Source: Rhodospirillaceae bacterium (GTDB lineage Bacteria > Pseudomonadota > Alphaproteobacteria > GCA-2731375). Taken from it: a stretch of 36,111 nt of DNA. Of the stretch, positions 15,094 through 23,472 are shown piece after piece. The notes beneath the pieces are model-generated. The model saw nothing but the letters and a program-made list of their open reading frames with translations. It made no database searches and was not told the origin of the DNA. The stretch spans positions 1 through 36,111 of the forward strand of contig PCBT01000090.1 of NCBI GenBank assembly GCA_002731375.1, given 5' to 3'. How positions within the stretch are numbered: the stretch's first letter is position 1; every line of letters begins with the position of its first letter. The translations under genes and the position numbers were made by a program.

Positions 15094-17079
15094 CTATTCA
15101 AATTCCAGGATAACGTCATCCACCGCCAGGCTGTCCCCAGAGCCCGCCTTTAGGGCGGCAACGGTACCGTCGCGCTCGGCGCGCAGGATATTCTCCATCT
15201 TCATGGCCTCGACCACCGCCAGGGCCTGCCCGGCCTTGACCTCCTCGCCCTCAGTCACGGCCAGGGAAATGATCAGACCGGGCATGGGGCAGAGCAAATA
15301 TTTCGAGGTATCGGGCGGGGCCTTGTGCGGCATCAAGGCCGCCAGTTCTGCGGCCCGGGGCCGGCGGATGGTAACGTTCGCCTCAACGCCACCGTGACGC
15401 AGCTGGAAACCGGCCGCCGACATATCTGCCTGCACCGCCACATGACGCCCATTGATCGTGCCCGTGAACAGATGTTCACCCGGCCGCCAATAACTGCGCA
15501 CGGCGACCAAACGGCCATCGAAATCCACATCGAAGCCGTCTTCCACCGAGGTGACGGTCACCACGTAGTATTCGTCATCCAGGCCCACCACCCAATCCGT
15601 ACCGAGGGTGGGTCGATAATGCGCCAACTGCCCATCGATCGAGCCCGCCCGTGCCGCCCGGCGCTGATGCATTAGCACACCGGCAGCCAACAGCGTATCA
15701 AGCACCGCGCCGTCGCGGGGCGCACCAGTGAAACCATCGGGATATTCTTCATCGATAAAGGCAGTGGTCAGCCGGCCTTCGAGGAAGCGGGGATGGCTGA
15801 TCAGCGCGGTCAGAAAGCTCATGTTGTGATTGATGCCGCGCACGTAATAGCTGTCCAGGGCAGACTGCATGGCGGCGATCGCTCCGGCCCGATCTTGGCC
15901 CTTGGTGACCAGCTTGGCGATCATGGGATCATAATACATGGTGATCTCGGAACCCTCGACCACGCCGGTATCAACCCGCACGGTGTCATCTTCGGCGGGC
16001 GGCTTGCAACGCACCAAACGGCCGATGGACGGCATGAAATTGCGAAACGGATCTTCGGCATACAGGCGGCATTCAATGGCCCAGCCATCGGCCCGGACAT
16101 CATCCTGGTCTAGGCTCATGGGTTCATCGGCGGCGATGCGGATCATTTCCTCGACCAAATCGACGCCATAGACCATTTCCGTGACGGGATGTTCCACCTG
16201 CAGACGGGTGTTCATCTCTAGGAAATAAAAATTCCGATCCTTATCAACAATGAATTCCACGGTTCCCGCGGAGCGGTAATCAACGGCACAGGCCAAGGCC
16301 ACCGCCTGTTCACCCATGGCCTGGCGCGTAGCCTCATCCAAAAACGGACTGGGTGTCTCCTCGATGACCTTTTGATGGCGCCGCTGGATGGAACATTCAC
16401 GCTCGCCCAGATAGATGCAATTACCGTGGCCATCGGCCAGCACCTGAATTTCGATATGACGGGGTTGCTCGATGAATTTCTCGGCAAAGACCCGGTCATC
16501 GGCAAAGCTGGAGCGCGCTTCGTTCTGGGCTGAGGTGAAGCCCTCCCGCGCCTCGGCCTCCGTATAGGCCACGCGCATACCCTTGCCACCGCCACCGGCG
16601 GAGGCCTTCAATATCACCGGATAACCCAATTGCCCCGCGACCGCCGCCGCATCGTCTTCACCCTTCAGTACTTCCAAATGGCCCGGCACGGAATTGACGC
16701 CGGCCTCTTGCGCCAGTTTCTTCGACGCGATTTTGTCGCCCATGGCCTCGATAGCGCCCACTGGCGGCCCGATAAACGCGACACCCATATCCGCCAATGC
16801 CAGGGCAAAGGCCGGGTTCTCTGAGAGGAAACCATAGCCCGGATGCACCGCTTCGGCACCGCAATGCTTGATGGCATCCAGGATGCGCTCGGTAACCAGA
16901 TAGCTTTCCGCCGCCGGCGCTGGACCGATGGCGATGGCTTCATCTGCCATTTCCACATGCAGGGCATTGGCGTCGGCCTCGGAATAGACCGCCACGGTGG
17001 CGATCCCCATAGCGCGGGCGCTGCGGATAACCCGGCAGGCGATTTCGCCGCGATTGGCGATAAGAATTTTAGAGAACAT
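15094..17079 (-). CDS. pccA: Propionyl/acetyl-CoA carboxylase alpha subunit (biotin carboxylase)
   Basis: A 661-residue biotin-dependent carboxylase subunit. It opens with FSKILIANRGEIACRVIRSA, carries the glycine-rich ATP-grasp loop (KASAGGGGKGMR) and the EMNTRLQVEHPVTE block of biotin carboxylase. It ends in a biotinyl domain with EAMKMEN, the biotinylated lysine being about K627. The ATG at 17079 fits the family start; a TTG 24 bases upstream is also in frame. With pccB, 33 bases upstream, it forms the enzyme that converts propionyl-CoA to methylmalonyl-CoA. The length matches PccA rather than the larger geranyl- or methylcrotonyl-CoA subunits, though these cannot be excluded from sequence alone. 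Confidence 0.93.
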   Translation of the reverse strand: MFSKILIANRGEIACRVIRSARAMGIATVAVYSEADANALHVEMADEAIAIGPAPAAESYLVTERILDAIKHCGAEAVHPGYGFLSENPAFALALADMGVAFIGPPVGAIEAMGDKIASKKLAQEAGVNSVPGHLEVLKGEDDAAAVAGQLGYPVILKASAGGGGKGMRVAYTEAEAREGFTSAQNEARSSFADDRVFAEKFIEQPRHIEIQVLADGHGNCIYLGERECSIQRRHQKVIEETPSPFLDEATRQAMGEQAVALACAVDYRSAGTVEFIVDKDRNFYFLEMNTRLQVEHPVTEMVYGVDLVEEMIRIAADEPMSLDQDDVRADGWAIECRLYAEDPFRNFMPSIGRLVRCKPPAEDDTVRVDTGVVEGSEITMYYDPMIAKLVTKGQDRAGAIAAMQSALDSYYVRGINHNMSFLTALISHPRFLEGRLTTAFIDEEYPDGFTGAPRDGAVLDTLLAAGVLMHQRRAARAGSIDGQLAHYRPTLGTDWVVGLDDEYYVVTVTSVEDGFDVDFDGRLVAVRSYWRPGEHLFTGTINGRHVAVQADMSAAGFQLRHGGVEANVTIRRPRAAELAALMPHKAPPDTSKYLLCPMPGLIISLAVTEGEEVKAGQALAVVEAMKMENILRAERDGTVAALKAGSGDSLAVDDVILEFE

Positions 17080-17112
17080 CAATACGGTACTTTCGTCTTC
17101 CAAAGTCCTGAA

Positions 17113-18645
17113 TTAAAGCGGAATGTTGCCGTGCTTTTTCCAGGGGTTTTCCAACTTTTTGTTCTTCAGCATGGTCAGCGCCCTGGCTATGCGCCGGCGG
17201 GTGTTATGGGGCATGATCACATCGTCGATATAGCCGCGTTTACCCGCAATGAAAGGATTGGCGAAAGTATCGCCATATTCCTGGGTCAACTGCTCTATAC
17301 GTTCGGGGTTATCCAGCTCCGAGCGGAAGATGATCTCCACCGCGCCCTTAGCGCCCATCACGGCGATCTCGGCCCCTGGCCAGGCGAAGTTGACATCGCC
17401 ACGCAAATGCTTCGAGGCCATGACGTCATAAGCGCCACCATAGGCCTTGCGCGTAATCACCGTGACCTTAGGCACTGTGGCCTCGGCATAGGCATAGAGC
17501 AACTTGGCGCCGTGGGTGATGATGGCGCCATATTCCTGTGCCGTGCCGGGCAGGAAGCCGGGCACATCGACAAAGGTCACGATGGGGATCTCAAAACAGT
17601 CGCAGAAACGCACGAAACGTGCACCCTTGCGGGCCGAATCAATATCCAGACAACCGGCCAGGACCATTGGCTGGTTCGCAACAAAACCCACCGTGGCGCC
17701 GTCAATACGGCCAAAGCCAATTACGATATTGCCGGCGAATTCTGGCTGAATTTCATAGAAATCGCCATCATCGACGACTTTTTCCAACAGCTCCTTGATA
17801 TCATAGGGCTTGTTCGGATTAGCCGGCACCAGGGTATTGAGGGATTGTTCCGCCCGATCAATCGGATCATCGGTAGGCCGCTGCGGCACCCCGCTGCGAT
17901 TGGACAGGGGCAGAAAATTAAATAGCCGCCGAATTTCGGCTAGCGCCTCCACATCATTTTCAAAGGCCAGGTCGGCAACACCAGATTTCCGGCTATGGGT
18001 CGAGGCGCCGCCTAGTTCCTCGTGGGTCACTTCTTCCTGGGTCACCGTCTTCACCACATCCGGACCGGTAACATACATGTACGAGCTATCCTTGACCATG
18101 CAGATGAAGTCCGTCATCGCCGGTGAATAGACCGCACCGCCGGCGCTGGGTCCCATGATGACCGAGATCTGCGGTATCACTCCCGAAGCCATGACATTGC
18201 GCTGAAACACTTCCGCGTAGCCGCCCAGCGAAGCGACGCCTTCCTGGATACGGGCCCCGCCTGAATCGTTCAAGCCAATGACCGGCGCACCGGCCTTCAT
18301 GGCCTGATCCATGATCTTGCAGATTTTCTCCGCATGGGCCTCGGACAGGGAACCGCCGAAGACGGTGAAATCCTGGCTGAAAACAAAAACCAAACGGCCA
18401 TTGATGGTGCCCCAACCGGTGACCACGCCATCGCCCGGAATGCGCTGTTCAGCCATGCCGAAATCTTCACAGCGATGCTCGACGAACATGTCATATTCCT
18501 CGAACGAATCAGGATCGAGCAGCATTTCCAGCCTCTCCCGCGCCGTCAATTTGCCTTTTGCATGTTGCGCCTGAATTCGCTTTTCGCCGCCACCGACCCG
18601 GGCTGCTGCGCGCTTCGCCTCAAGCTGACGCAGGATGTCCTGCAT
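17113..18645 (-). CDS. pccB: Propionyl-CoA carboxylase beta subunit (carboxyltransferase)
   Basis: A 510-residue carboxyltransferase. The N-terminal [21 protein letters not shown], the acyl-CoA pocket with [20 protein letters not shown] and [16 protein letters not shown], and the C-terminal [31 protein letters not shown] segment are the PccB/AccD-like hallmarks. It transfers the carboxyl from biotin (on PccA) to propionyl-CoA in the cytoplasm. The length and the partner gene immediately downstream support PccB. GGTAGG lies close upstream of the ATG as a weak ribosome site. Confidence 0.94.
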   Translation of the reverse strand: MQDILRQLEAKRAAARVGGGEKRIQAQHAKGKLTARERLEMLLDPDSFEEYDMFVEHRCEDFGMAEQRIPGDGVVTGWGTINGRLVFVFSQDFTVFGGSLSEAHAEKICKIMDQAMKAGAPVIGLNDSGGARIQEGVASLGGYAEVFQRNVMASGVIPQISVIMGPSAGGAVYSPAMTDFICMVKDSSYMYVTGPDVVKTVTQEEVTHEELGGASTHSRKSGVADLAFENDVEALAEIRRLFNFLPLSNRSGVPQRPTDDPIDRAEQSLNTLVPANPNKPYDIKELLEKVVDDGDFYEIQPEFAGNIVIGFGRIDGATVGFVANQPMVLAGCLDIDSARKGARFVRFCDCFEIPIVTFVDVPGFLPGTAQEYGAIITHGAKLLYAYAEATVPKVTVITRKAYGGAYDVMASKHLRGDVNFAWPGAEIAVMGAKGAVEIIFRSELDNPERIEQLTQEYGDTFANPFIAGKRGYIDDVIMPHNTRRRIARALTMLKNKKLENPWKKHGNIPL

Positions 18646-18726
18646 GAACCTACCACCTTCCCAACGAAATATTTTTTACACTGCCCGTTTGATAGCACGA
18701 TACGGGCCCCAATGGGCAGCCCGATC

Positions 18727-19425
18727 TCAGCCTGCCCGGTGCAATTCCATGAAACGTGCGGCGAATTCAATTTCGCCGCGTAGCCGGGCCGCATGGGCCT
18801 CAGCCTCGGCATCCAGACCCCAACGCTCCGCCTGATAGTCATTATCCAGGCGCACGGCGGCCCAGGCCATGGCGACGTCCAGGGCACCCGCGCTAACCGC
18901 CAGGGCCAAGACCAGGGACCCGGCAATCGTAACCAGGTCATTCATCGCGGCCAATTCCATGACGTCGTGGCTGTCCACGGCCCTGTGCAGGGAGGCCAAG
19001 GCGGCCTCATCCTGAGCGATGTGGCCGATCCCGTCCGTGGTGACAAGGCGCGCGCCATGCTCCGTATCGGCCCAGTCCAGCCAAGGGGACCAAAGCTGTT
19101 CCTGGCGCTGCACCAGATCTTCAGGCTCCCCGGCCCGATAGCACAAAAGATCGGTGCCGCCGTAACCGGCCAGATTATCCACCACCGCGCCGCGCTGCCC
19201 GGCAACCAAATCGATAGCGGTATTGGCCAGGCGAGAAAGAGGCATACTTTCGGGCTCAATATCCTCATCCTGCCGCCGCCACTCCCCAGCAATGGCTTCA
19301 GCCAATGCCACCGCCGGCACAGCAAAAACAGCTTTTTTTGGTGTCCGGACGGGTCGGCCATCCAGTTCGATTGTCATTCCATTGGCCGCCGCAACGACAG
19401 TGACATCCTTGTAAAACCGCTTCAT
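18727..19425 (-). CDS. ATP12-family F1-ATPase assembly chaperone
   Basis: A 232-residue protein with the ATP12 signature: N-terminal MKRFYKDV, a DGRPVRTPKK block near residue 23, MPLSRLANTAIDLV, GTDLLCYRA, and W-x-P-W-L-D-W. ATP12 binds the F1 alpha subunit and helps build ATP synthase; the family is confined to alphaproteobacteria and mitochondria, which supports the taxonomic call. Its ATG overlaps the TGA of the short frame upstream (ATGA), showing that it was translationally coupled to a gene that is now mostly gone. pccB follows 81 bases downstream. Confidence 0.93.
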   Translation of the reverse strand: MKRFYKDVTVVAAANGMTIELDGRPVRTPKKAVFAVPAVALAEAIAGEWRRQDEDIEPESMPLSRLANTAIDLVAGQRGAVVDNLAGYGGTDLLCYRAGEPEDLVQRQEQLWSPWLDWADTEHGARLVTTDGIGHIAQDEAALASLHRAVDSHDVMELAAMNDLVTIAGSLVLALAVSAGALDVAMAWAAVRLDNDYQAERWGLDAEAEAHAARLRGEIEFAARFMELHRAG

Positions 19426-19790
19426 TCCGACCCCAGAATTCTGCCTGGAAATTTTAATAGATCGCCAGCGCCTTTTCTAACCGCACCGCCGACCCGGTCC
19501 AAGATACGGGCTGCGCCTTTTCCCGCCTCCGGCTTAGCCGGCGCAGGCTCCACCTTGCCGCCTTGTAACACATTCATACAAGAATGCGCCTCACCAGTAC
19601 CCGTGTTCAACAATGGCAGTAACAGCCCGACGCCCGGCAGCAGCAGATGTCGGGCGGTTTCCTCCAACGACAGGCCGATCAGGGCGCGAAAGGCATCGGG
19701 CACGGGCGGCGGCAGGCCTATTTCCGCAAAAGGCCGCCGTCCCGATCGCCACAATGGCGCCCTGGCTGTCCACCAGGGTTCTTAGATGCC
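19422..19790 (-). pseudogene. Scar of HAD phosphatase N-terminus joined to another C-terminus
   Basis: A minus-strand frame of 110 residues (19422-19754) starts inside a HAD-family region: AEIGLPPPVPDAFRALIGLSLEETARHLL is the cap start of Gph-like phosphatases. Just upstream in another frame, TLVDSQGAIVAIGTAAF (the first HAD motif region) is readable, so a frameshift splits it and the catalytic DxDGT is destroyed. After about residue 40 the peptide turns into LLPLLNTGTGEAHSC and an Ala/Pro linker with a short amphipathic end, which resembles an AsmA-family C-terminus (weak). The frame ends coupled to ATP12 by ATGA. The piece looks like a deletion junction of two former operon genes. Confidence 0.6.
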
Positions 19791-19835
19791 ATTTTTCCCA
19801 GTTATGCACGACTTAGTGAGAATGATTGGCATTTC

Positions 19836-19859
19836 GGGTAGCGAATGGGGTAGCGTTTG
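19836..19859 (+). repeat. Island edge repeat, left copy
   Basis: A 24-base sequence that reappears inverted at 33217-33241, with one extra base as the only difference over the match. It contains an internal direct repeat of GGTAGCG (GGGTAGCG, AAT, GGGGTAGCG, TTTG). The two copies bracket the accessory genes of 20.2-33.2 kb and may be the remains of recombination or transposon ends. Confidence 0.6.
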
Positions 19860-20216
19860 ATGAGCGCCCGTCGCAAAACACCCCCTCCCGCGCCCAGGAG
19901 CGCCACACAGGCGAAAATTAGGCGTTTGGATAGGCCCGCTAGCCTCCCCGGGCCGAATTGGCGCTGTGAGCGACTTTCCACCGGGCGGCGCGTTCTAAGC
20001 TTTGATGTAGAAGCCTCCAGTGGGCGTTTCGAATGTGCCGACACGCAACTCACCTGGAAGTGCCCGTTAGGATTCTTCGCGGTCAACCTGAGGGCCTAGA
20101 CCCGATCGGCAGTATATGGCCGTCCGGCAGAGATATGGGTTGGGAGCCTTCACAAAACATATCCTCAGAGACACATGGTCGCCCGGCGTTTATTCTGGTC
20201 GCCGGAGGATAGGATC
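19860..20216. other. Non-coding gap at the left island edge
   Basis: No convincing gene on either strand. A minus-strand frame carries one hydrophobic stretch (RLIFACVALLGAG) without a usable ribosome site or family resemblance. The last bases hold the strong GGAGG (20204-20208) of the next gene. Confidence 0.4.
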
Positions 20217-20477
20217 ATGACACCAGCAGATTTCACCAGTGAGAGAACTGCCGCTGGACAGCAGTACGTCATTCCCGGGACAGAGCGGACGGTGAAGCCG
20301 AGACCGCGCAGGTTCAAGATTGAGAGAACACCTGGCGGCGATCAATTTGTGATCCCTGGGACTGAGCCAATATCGACGAAGGAGTATTTGATGCGGTTGG
20401 CGGAGAGGCCATTGACGCCGCGTCGCGGTCAGATCTCTATGCGGGGCGCAGGGCTATATATGTATTTGATGCGCTGA
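20217..20477 (+). CDS. Small protein with duplicated VIPGTE motif
   Basis: An 86-residue basic protein. The stretch ERT-x-x-G-x-Q-(Y/F)-VIPGTE occurs twice, starting at residues 9 and 36, a period of 27. A GGAGG ribosome site lies 9 bases before the ATG at 20217, which favours this start over an in-frame ATG at 20175. There are no cysteines, signal peptide or membrane spans. The C-terminus is Arg-rich (RRGQISMRGAG). I do not recognise a function. The good ribosome site and the repeat argue that it is real. Confidence 0.6.
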   Translation: MTPADFTSERTAAGQQYVIPGTERTVKPRPRRFKIERTPGGDQFVIPGTEPISTKEYLMRLAERPLTPRRGQISMRGAGLYMYLMR

Positions 20478-20816
20478 TATCTGCCATTAGGGTGCACCCC
20501 GACATTATCTCCAATGTCAAAAATGTGAAATCGTAGTAGCTGCGGACAAATATTGGGTCGGGGGGCACCCGCCAGCGCCAGGGGGTGCGCCCTGGGGTCG
20601 CGGTCAGGATGAGCCGAACGGAACCCCTTTCGGAAGTCCCACCCGATGACCGCATGGCCCTGCCATCGCTCAAAGTCAAGCGGACCGAGTAATGCCGTCG
20701 GCTGTGCGGCGGGATTAATGTCTCCGACCGTCATCCCAGCGCAGTCAGCGGCTCAAAGGCGGCTGGCATGATGCTCGAAGCTAAGGCCATAGCCGACATC
20801 GGCTTGATGCCGTCTG

Positions 20817-20867
20817 ATGCTTGAAGTGTGCCAAAAGCGCCCTGTTAGGTTTTTCTAATACATAGCG
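20817..20867 (+). repeat. Interspersed ~50-bp element, copy 1
   Basis: Shares about 50 bases with copy 3 (32444-32490) and the last 28 with copy 2 (30171-30208). The common core is CTGTTAGG-N4-CTAAT, a short inverted repeat (TTAGG with CTAA). In frame, it reads KSALLGFSN followed by a stop, parallel to KTRLLGFPN in copy 2 and KTRLLALPN in copy 3. Confidence 0.5.
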
Positions 20868-20904
20868 CTTAGATGCCGTGGGGAGAGAGCCGTCCGCAGC
20901 ATCA

Positions 20905-20973
20905 GGAATGGTCCTTGGTCTCGTCACCCTGGCATACAATTGCAAGCGCCTGTGCAACCTCAAGGCCGCATAG
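20905..20973 (+). mobile_element. DDE transposase C-terminal remnant
   Basis: Twenty-two codons read GMVLGLVTLAYNCKRLCNLKAA and stop. The LAYN-x-K/R-R pattern followed by a hydrophobic end is the usual last helix of IS5/IS1182-type transposases. No catalytic part or matching terminal repeats are found next to it, so this is only debris of an insertion sequence. Confidence 0.5.
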
Positions 20974-21174
20974 GACAAGCCGACGACGTGAACTATGATC
21001 TCCAAGAACTCAAATCCGAAAGATTGCTAGCGCACATGGATTCTCAGGGGCCCGGCGGCTACACTCCGCCACATGTCGCAAAGGTCTCCACATGGCCGGC
21101 TGCCGGCCGGAAAGTACGGCGGATGGCTGGTTCATCGACGCGGCCGTGCAGGCGTTGTTGGATAGCGAAATTCC

Positions 21175-21732
21175 ATGATTGTGAAACGGCTTAGGCCCGT
21201 CATTTCCCTTGTCGCCCTAATCTGGGCGGTTGAGGTGGTGAATTTTTTTCTCGGCCATAGCCTCGTGTCCTGGGGGATATTACCCCGAAGTGTTGGTGGC
21301 CTGGCGGGGATACCGCTCGCGCCCATGCTGCATGGCGGCATTTGGCACACTATATCGAATACGGTTCCCTTGCTTATCCTCGGTAGCCTTACCCTTGCTA
21401 GAGGTCAGGCAAAGTTTTTGGAAACGACTGTGAATATCGTCCTTTTGTCCGGCGTGTTGGTTTGGCTGTTCGCGCGCGGCAGCTATCATGTTGGCGCTTC
21501 GGGATTGGTGTTCGGCTTATTTGGGGCCATATTGGCTCGCGCCGTTATGGAACGCAGCCTATCGTCCATGATTATCGGGATCATAACGGTCATGCTCTAT
21601 GGCGGATTGATATGGGGCATTCTGCCCCTGCGCAACCATGTTTCCTTCGAGAGCCATTTGTTCGGCCTGATCGCCGGTATATTTGTGGTCTGGCTCGAAG
21701 CGAAACTCAACAGATCGAAGCCTGCGTCTTAA
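21175..21732 (+). CDS. Rhomboid-family intramembrane serine protease
   Basis: A 185-residue polytopic membrane protein with about six hydrophobic spans. The catalytic serine motif GASG is at 107-110 (S109), and the partner histidine is H161 in SHLFGLIAG. H58 and N62 (HTISN) match the H-x-x-x-N of the second membrane helix that forms the oxyanion hole. Rhomboids cut transmembrane substrates inside the bilayer. The gene is compact, with only the core domain. It ends exactly where the convergent DUF1190 lipoprotein gene ends (stops at 21732 and 21733). The start ATG has only a weak ribosome site. Confidence 0.88.
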   Translation: MIVKRLRPVISLVALIWAVEVVNFFLGHSLVSWGILPRSVGGLAGIPLAPMLHGGIWHTISNTVPLLILGSLTLARGQAKFLETTVNIVLLSGVLVWLFARGSYHVGASGLVFGLFGAILARAVMERSLSSMIIGIITVMLYGGLIWGILPLRNHVSFESHLFGLIAGIFVVWLEAKLNRSKPAS

Positions 21733-22254
21733 TCAACCCCCGGCACTTCTGCCCGCCGCGCGGGCGCCGAAACCACCGCGCGAGACCGTGCGGGTCCGCG
21801 CGGCTGGGCGTTGGATGGCTGATTTCGCAACCTGGCTCCGTCCGTTTGCAGAGACCGTGCCGATCTGCTGGTTTGACGCCGTATAAAATCTGTTGGGCTG
21901 CGCGCTGGAGCGGTAAAGCGGTTGGCTTGCGATGTAGCCGGCTCCGCCACGCGGCGCTAACATATACCCCATCATGAAAGGCAGCCACACGGAACCGCCT
22001 GATTGGTAACAGCGGTTATATCCGAAATCCGAAAAGCATTGATTTGCCCTGGAATAACGGGGCGCGACTTCGGTATGCAGCTTCTCGGCCTTGGCAAATT
22101 CCGAGCGGCAAACAGTTTCGTCCACCTGGCCGGCTACAATGCAGGCCTCAACGTTGTCGTAGGCCAAAACATCGTCTTCAGCCTCAGCACAGGCAACCAG
22201 GGTCAACGCGGTGACACCGAGGAGGGCAAACTTAAAGGCGTTTGGTCGCTTCAT
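21733..22254 (-). CDS. DUF1190 lipoprotein (YjfM/YgiB-like)
   Basis: A 173-residue protein with a lipoprotein signal: basic MKRPNAFKF, a hydrophobic core and the lipobox LVAC at about residue 22. The mature part has four further Cys and the DNVEACIVAGQVDETVC...AEKLHTEVAPRYS...C segment of DUF1190, the E. coli YgiB/YjfM family, followed by a Tyr/Gly/Arg-rich low-complexity tail. The ATG at 22254 follows GAGGTG; the frame continues 26 codons upstream into the DUF350 gene end. It is the last gene of the minus-strand unit. In E. coli the family is encoded beside a GSP-synthase-like ligase, as in this island. Confidence 0.88.
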   Translation of the reverse strand: MKRPNAFKFALLGVTALTLVACAEAEDDVLAYDNVEACIVAGQVDETVCRSEFAKAEKLHTEVAPRYSRANQCFSDFGYNRCYQSGGSVWLPFMMGYMLAPRGGAGYIASQPLYRSSAQPNRFYTASNQQIGTVSANGRSQVAKSAIQRPAARTRTVSRGGFGARAAGRSAGG

Positions 22255-22271
22255 GCGCGGCACCTCATTCT

Positions 22272-22685
22272 TCAGGTTGTCATGGCGGCGGCATTCAAAA
22301 TACCCCCGACGATCGAACAGGAACCAAGCCAAATCCCCGCAGCCACCTCGCCTTTGTCAATGCGCTCGGAGAGCCGTGGCATGGGCAGGCGAAGAATTAG
22401 ATAGACCAGCACCTGAACGACAAGGGCGACCAATCCCCAAAGCATCATTTCCACAACCGTGACAGAATGGATCATGGTGGAGGCCAGAGGCAAGGCAAAC
22501 CCGACCAGACTGCCGGAAAAAGCCAGTGCGGCGGCTGTCGAGTTTTGCTTGATAAGGGTCAGTTCATTGTGCCGTGTGATACGGGTATAGACGACCACGA
22601 AGATTAGTGTCAGCACCGCTGCGGCAACGAAGAATAGCAAGAACTCAGTCAGGCTCGGCCAAAAAAGGTCAAATTGCGCGTTCAT
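22272..22685 (-). CDS. yjfL: DUF350 membrane protein (YjfL-like)
   Basis: A 137-residue inner-membrane protein with four hydrophobic spans: about 10-31, a second at 45-67 with STAAALAFSGSLVGFALPLAS, a third at 76-97, and one at the C-terminus (GIWLGSCSIVGGILNAAAMT). The AAAxAxxGxxxGFALPLxS segment is the DUF350 core. In E. coli YjfL sits in the yjfIJKLMC cluster. The ribosome site AGGGAGA lies before the ATG and the DUF1190 gene follows 17 bases later. No biochemical role is established for DUF350. Confidence 0.88.
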   Translation of the reverse strand: MNAQFDLFWPSLTEFLLFFVAAAVLTLIFVVVYTRITRHNELTLIKQNSTAAALAFSGSLVGFALPLASTMIHSVTVVEMMLWGLVALVVQVLVYLILRLPMPRLSERIDKGEVAAGIWLGSCSIVGGILNAAAMTT

Positions 22686-22717
22686 TCGAGTCTCCCTATC
22701 AACGGCATGATAACACC

Positions 22718-22734
22718 CGCGCGCATGGCGCGCG
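22718..22734 (-). other. Intercistronic GC hairpin
   Basis: CGCGCGC and GCGCGCG arms enclose an ATG loop between the DUF2491 and DUF350 genes. On the minus strand, the transcript direction, no T-run follows, so read-through with RNA processing or attenuation is more likely than full termination. Confidence 0.4.
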
Positions 22735-22755
22735 ATTTTGTTTCAAATAAATGGT

Positions 22756-23448
22756 TTATATCACGTTTAGGTTTGCAGTTTCGATGTCTACCCCGACCAT
22801 AAGCTCAATGGTGCGTTCCCCTTCGTAGTCTTCGGCGGAAACCAACAGATATTCGTTCTTCTTGTCCGGGCCCAAATTGCGCCCATACAACATGACGGTA
22901 TGGACGATATCGCTGCATTCATCGGATTCGGGGTCTTCATAGACCGATTCTGTAAATATGACCGGTTTCACATTTGAAACGGCGTCGTCGAACCATATAC
23001 GGTCATATTCCGTGCCGTCATCAAGGCGAAAACTCGCCGCGCCAAGTTTACCACCGTCCGATGTCCATTGCGCCCAGGCGCCCTCGCTATCAGGGTAGTA
23101 GCTTTTGTGAGGCACAAACAGAGTTAGCTCTTCAACATGTTCGTCCGACACGCCGCCCACAGTTAAAACCTGGATCACGGCGTCATCACTATTGTAAAAA
23201 CGATGGGCATAAGTGCCGTCGCCCAGATCGATATAACCTTGAGCGACGATCATCATCGTCGTCTCGGGCAGTTCGACGTGAAGGTCGGCCGCGTGCATGC
23301 GCAACGGCAGGGTGTCAATGTCCACGGCGGCGCCGATACGCAGGCGAAACGGAGTTGGAAATTCATCTGCCTCGTCATCATCGGAGAATCTTTCCTTTAG
23401 GTCGCGGACGCCGCTCTTAACCAGAGATTTTATCGTTCTGCCAAACAT
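22756..23448 (-). CDS. yjfK: DUF2491 protein (YjfK-like)
   Basis: A 230-residue soluble acidic protein. It has the DUF2491 pattern: an N-terminal helix, then LPLRMHAADLHVELPETTMMIVAQGYIDLGDGTYAHRFYNSDDAVIQV, and a later EYDRIWFDD block. YjfK is the middle gene of E. coli yjfIJKLMC. Its function is unknown. A GGAGAGG ribosome site precedes the ATG, and the ion channel gene ends 25 bases upstream, so these genes are co-transcribed. No transmembrane span or signal peptide is visible, so it should be cytoplasmic, possibly at the membrane with the PspA homologue. Confidence 0.88.
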   Translation of the reverse strand: MFGRTIKSLVKSGVRDLKERFSDDDEADEFPTPFRLRIGAAVDIDTLPLRMHAADLHVELPETTMMIVAQGYIDLGDGTYAHRFYNSDDAVIQVLTVGGVSDEHVEELTLFVPHKSYYPDSEGAWAQWTSDGGKLGAASFRLDDGTEYDRIWFDDAVSNVKPVIFTESVYEDPESDECSDIVHTVMLYGRNLGPDKKNEYLLVSAEDYEGERTIELMVGVDIETANLNVI

Positions 23449-23472
23449 GTAACCTCTCCAACAACAATTACT

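Larger units (their letters stand above)
20478..21174. other. Gap with mobile-element debris
   Basis: About 700 bases without an intact gene. It holds a short plus-strand frame ending IADIGLMPSDA (20766-20823), which resembles the end of small DUF1127-type proteins. It also holds one copy of the KTRLL-type repeat and the C-terminal tail of a transposase (20905-20973). The first 280 bases have an open minus-strand frame without recognisable similarity. Confidence 0.45.

Noticed and set aside
16843-17925. A 360-codon plus-strand frame spanning the pccA-pccB junction
   Set aside because: It is antisense to two clearly recognised genes, has no ribosome site, and its peptide is His/Gly/Arg-rich without domain similarity.
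18660-18720. Possible terminator after ATP12
   Set aside because: A GCCCGT/ACGGGC stem exists, but on the transcript strand it is followed by A residues, not T.
18793-19785. A 330-codon plus-strand frame
   Set aside because: It lies opposite ATP12 and the HAD scar. The peptide resembles no family, and the minus-strand genes are certain.
20429-20734. A 101-codon minus-strand frame in the gap after the VIPGTE protein
   Set aside because: No ribosome site, no recognised domain, and Pro/Arg-rich composition; probably chance in GC-rich sequence.
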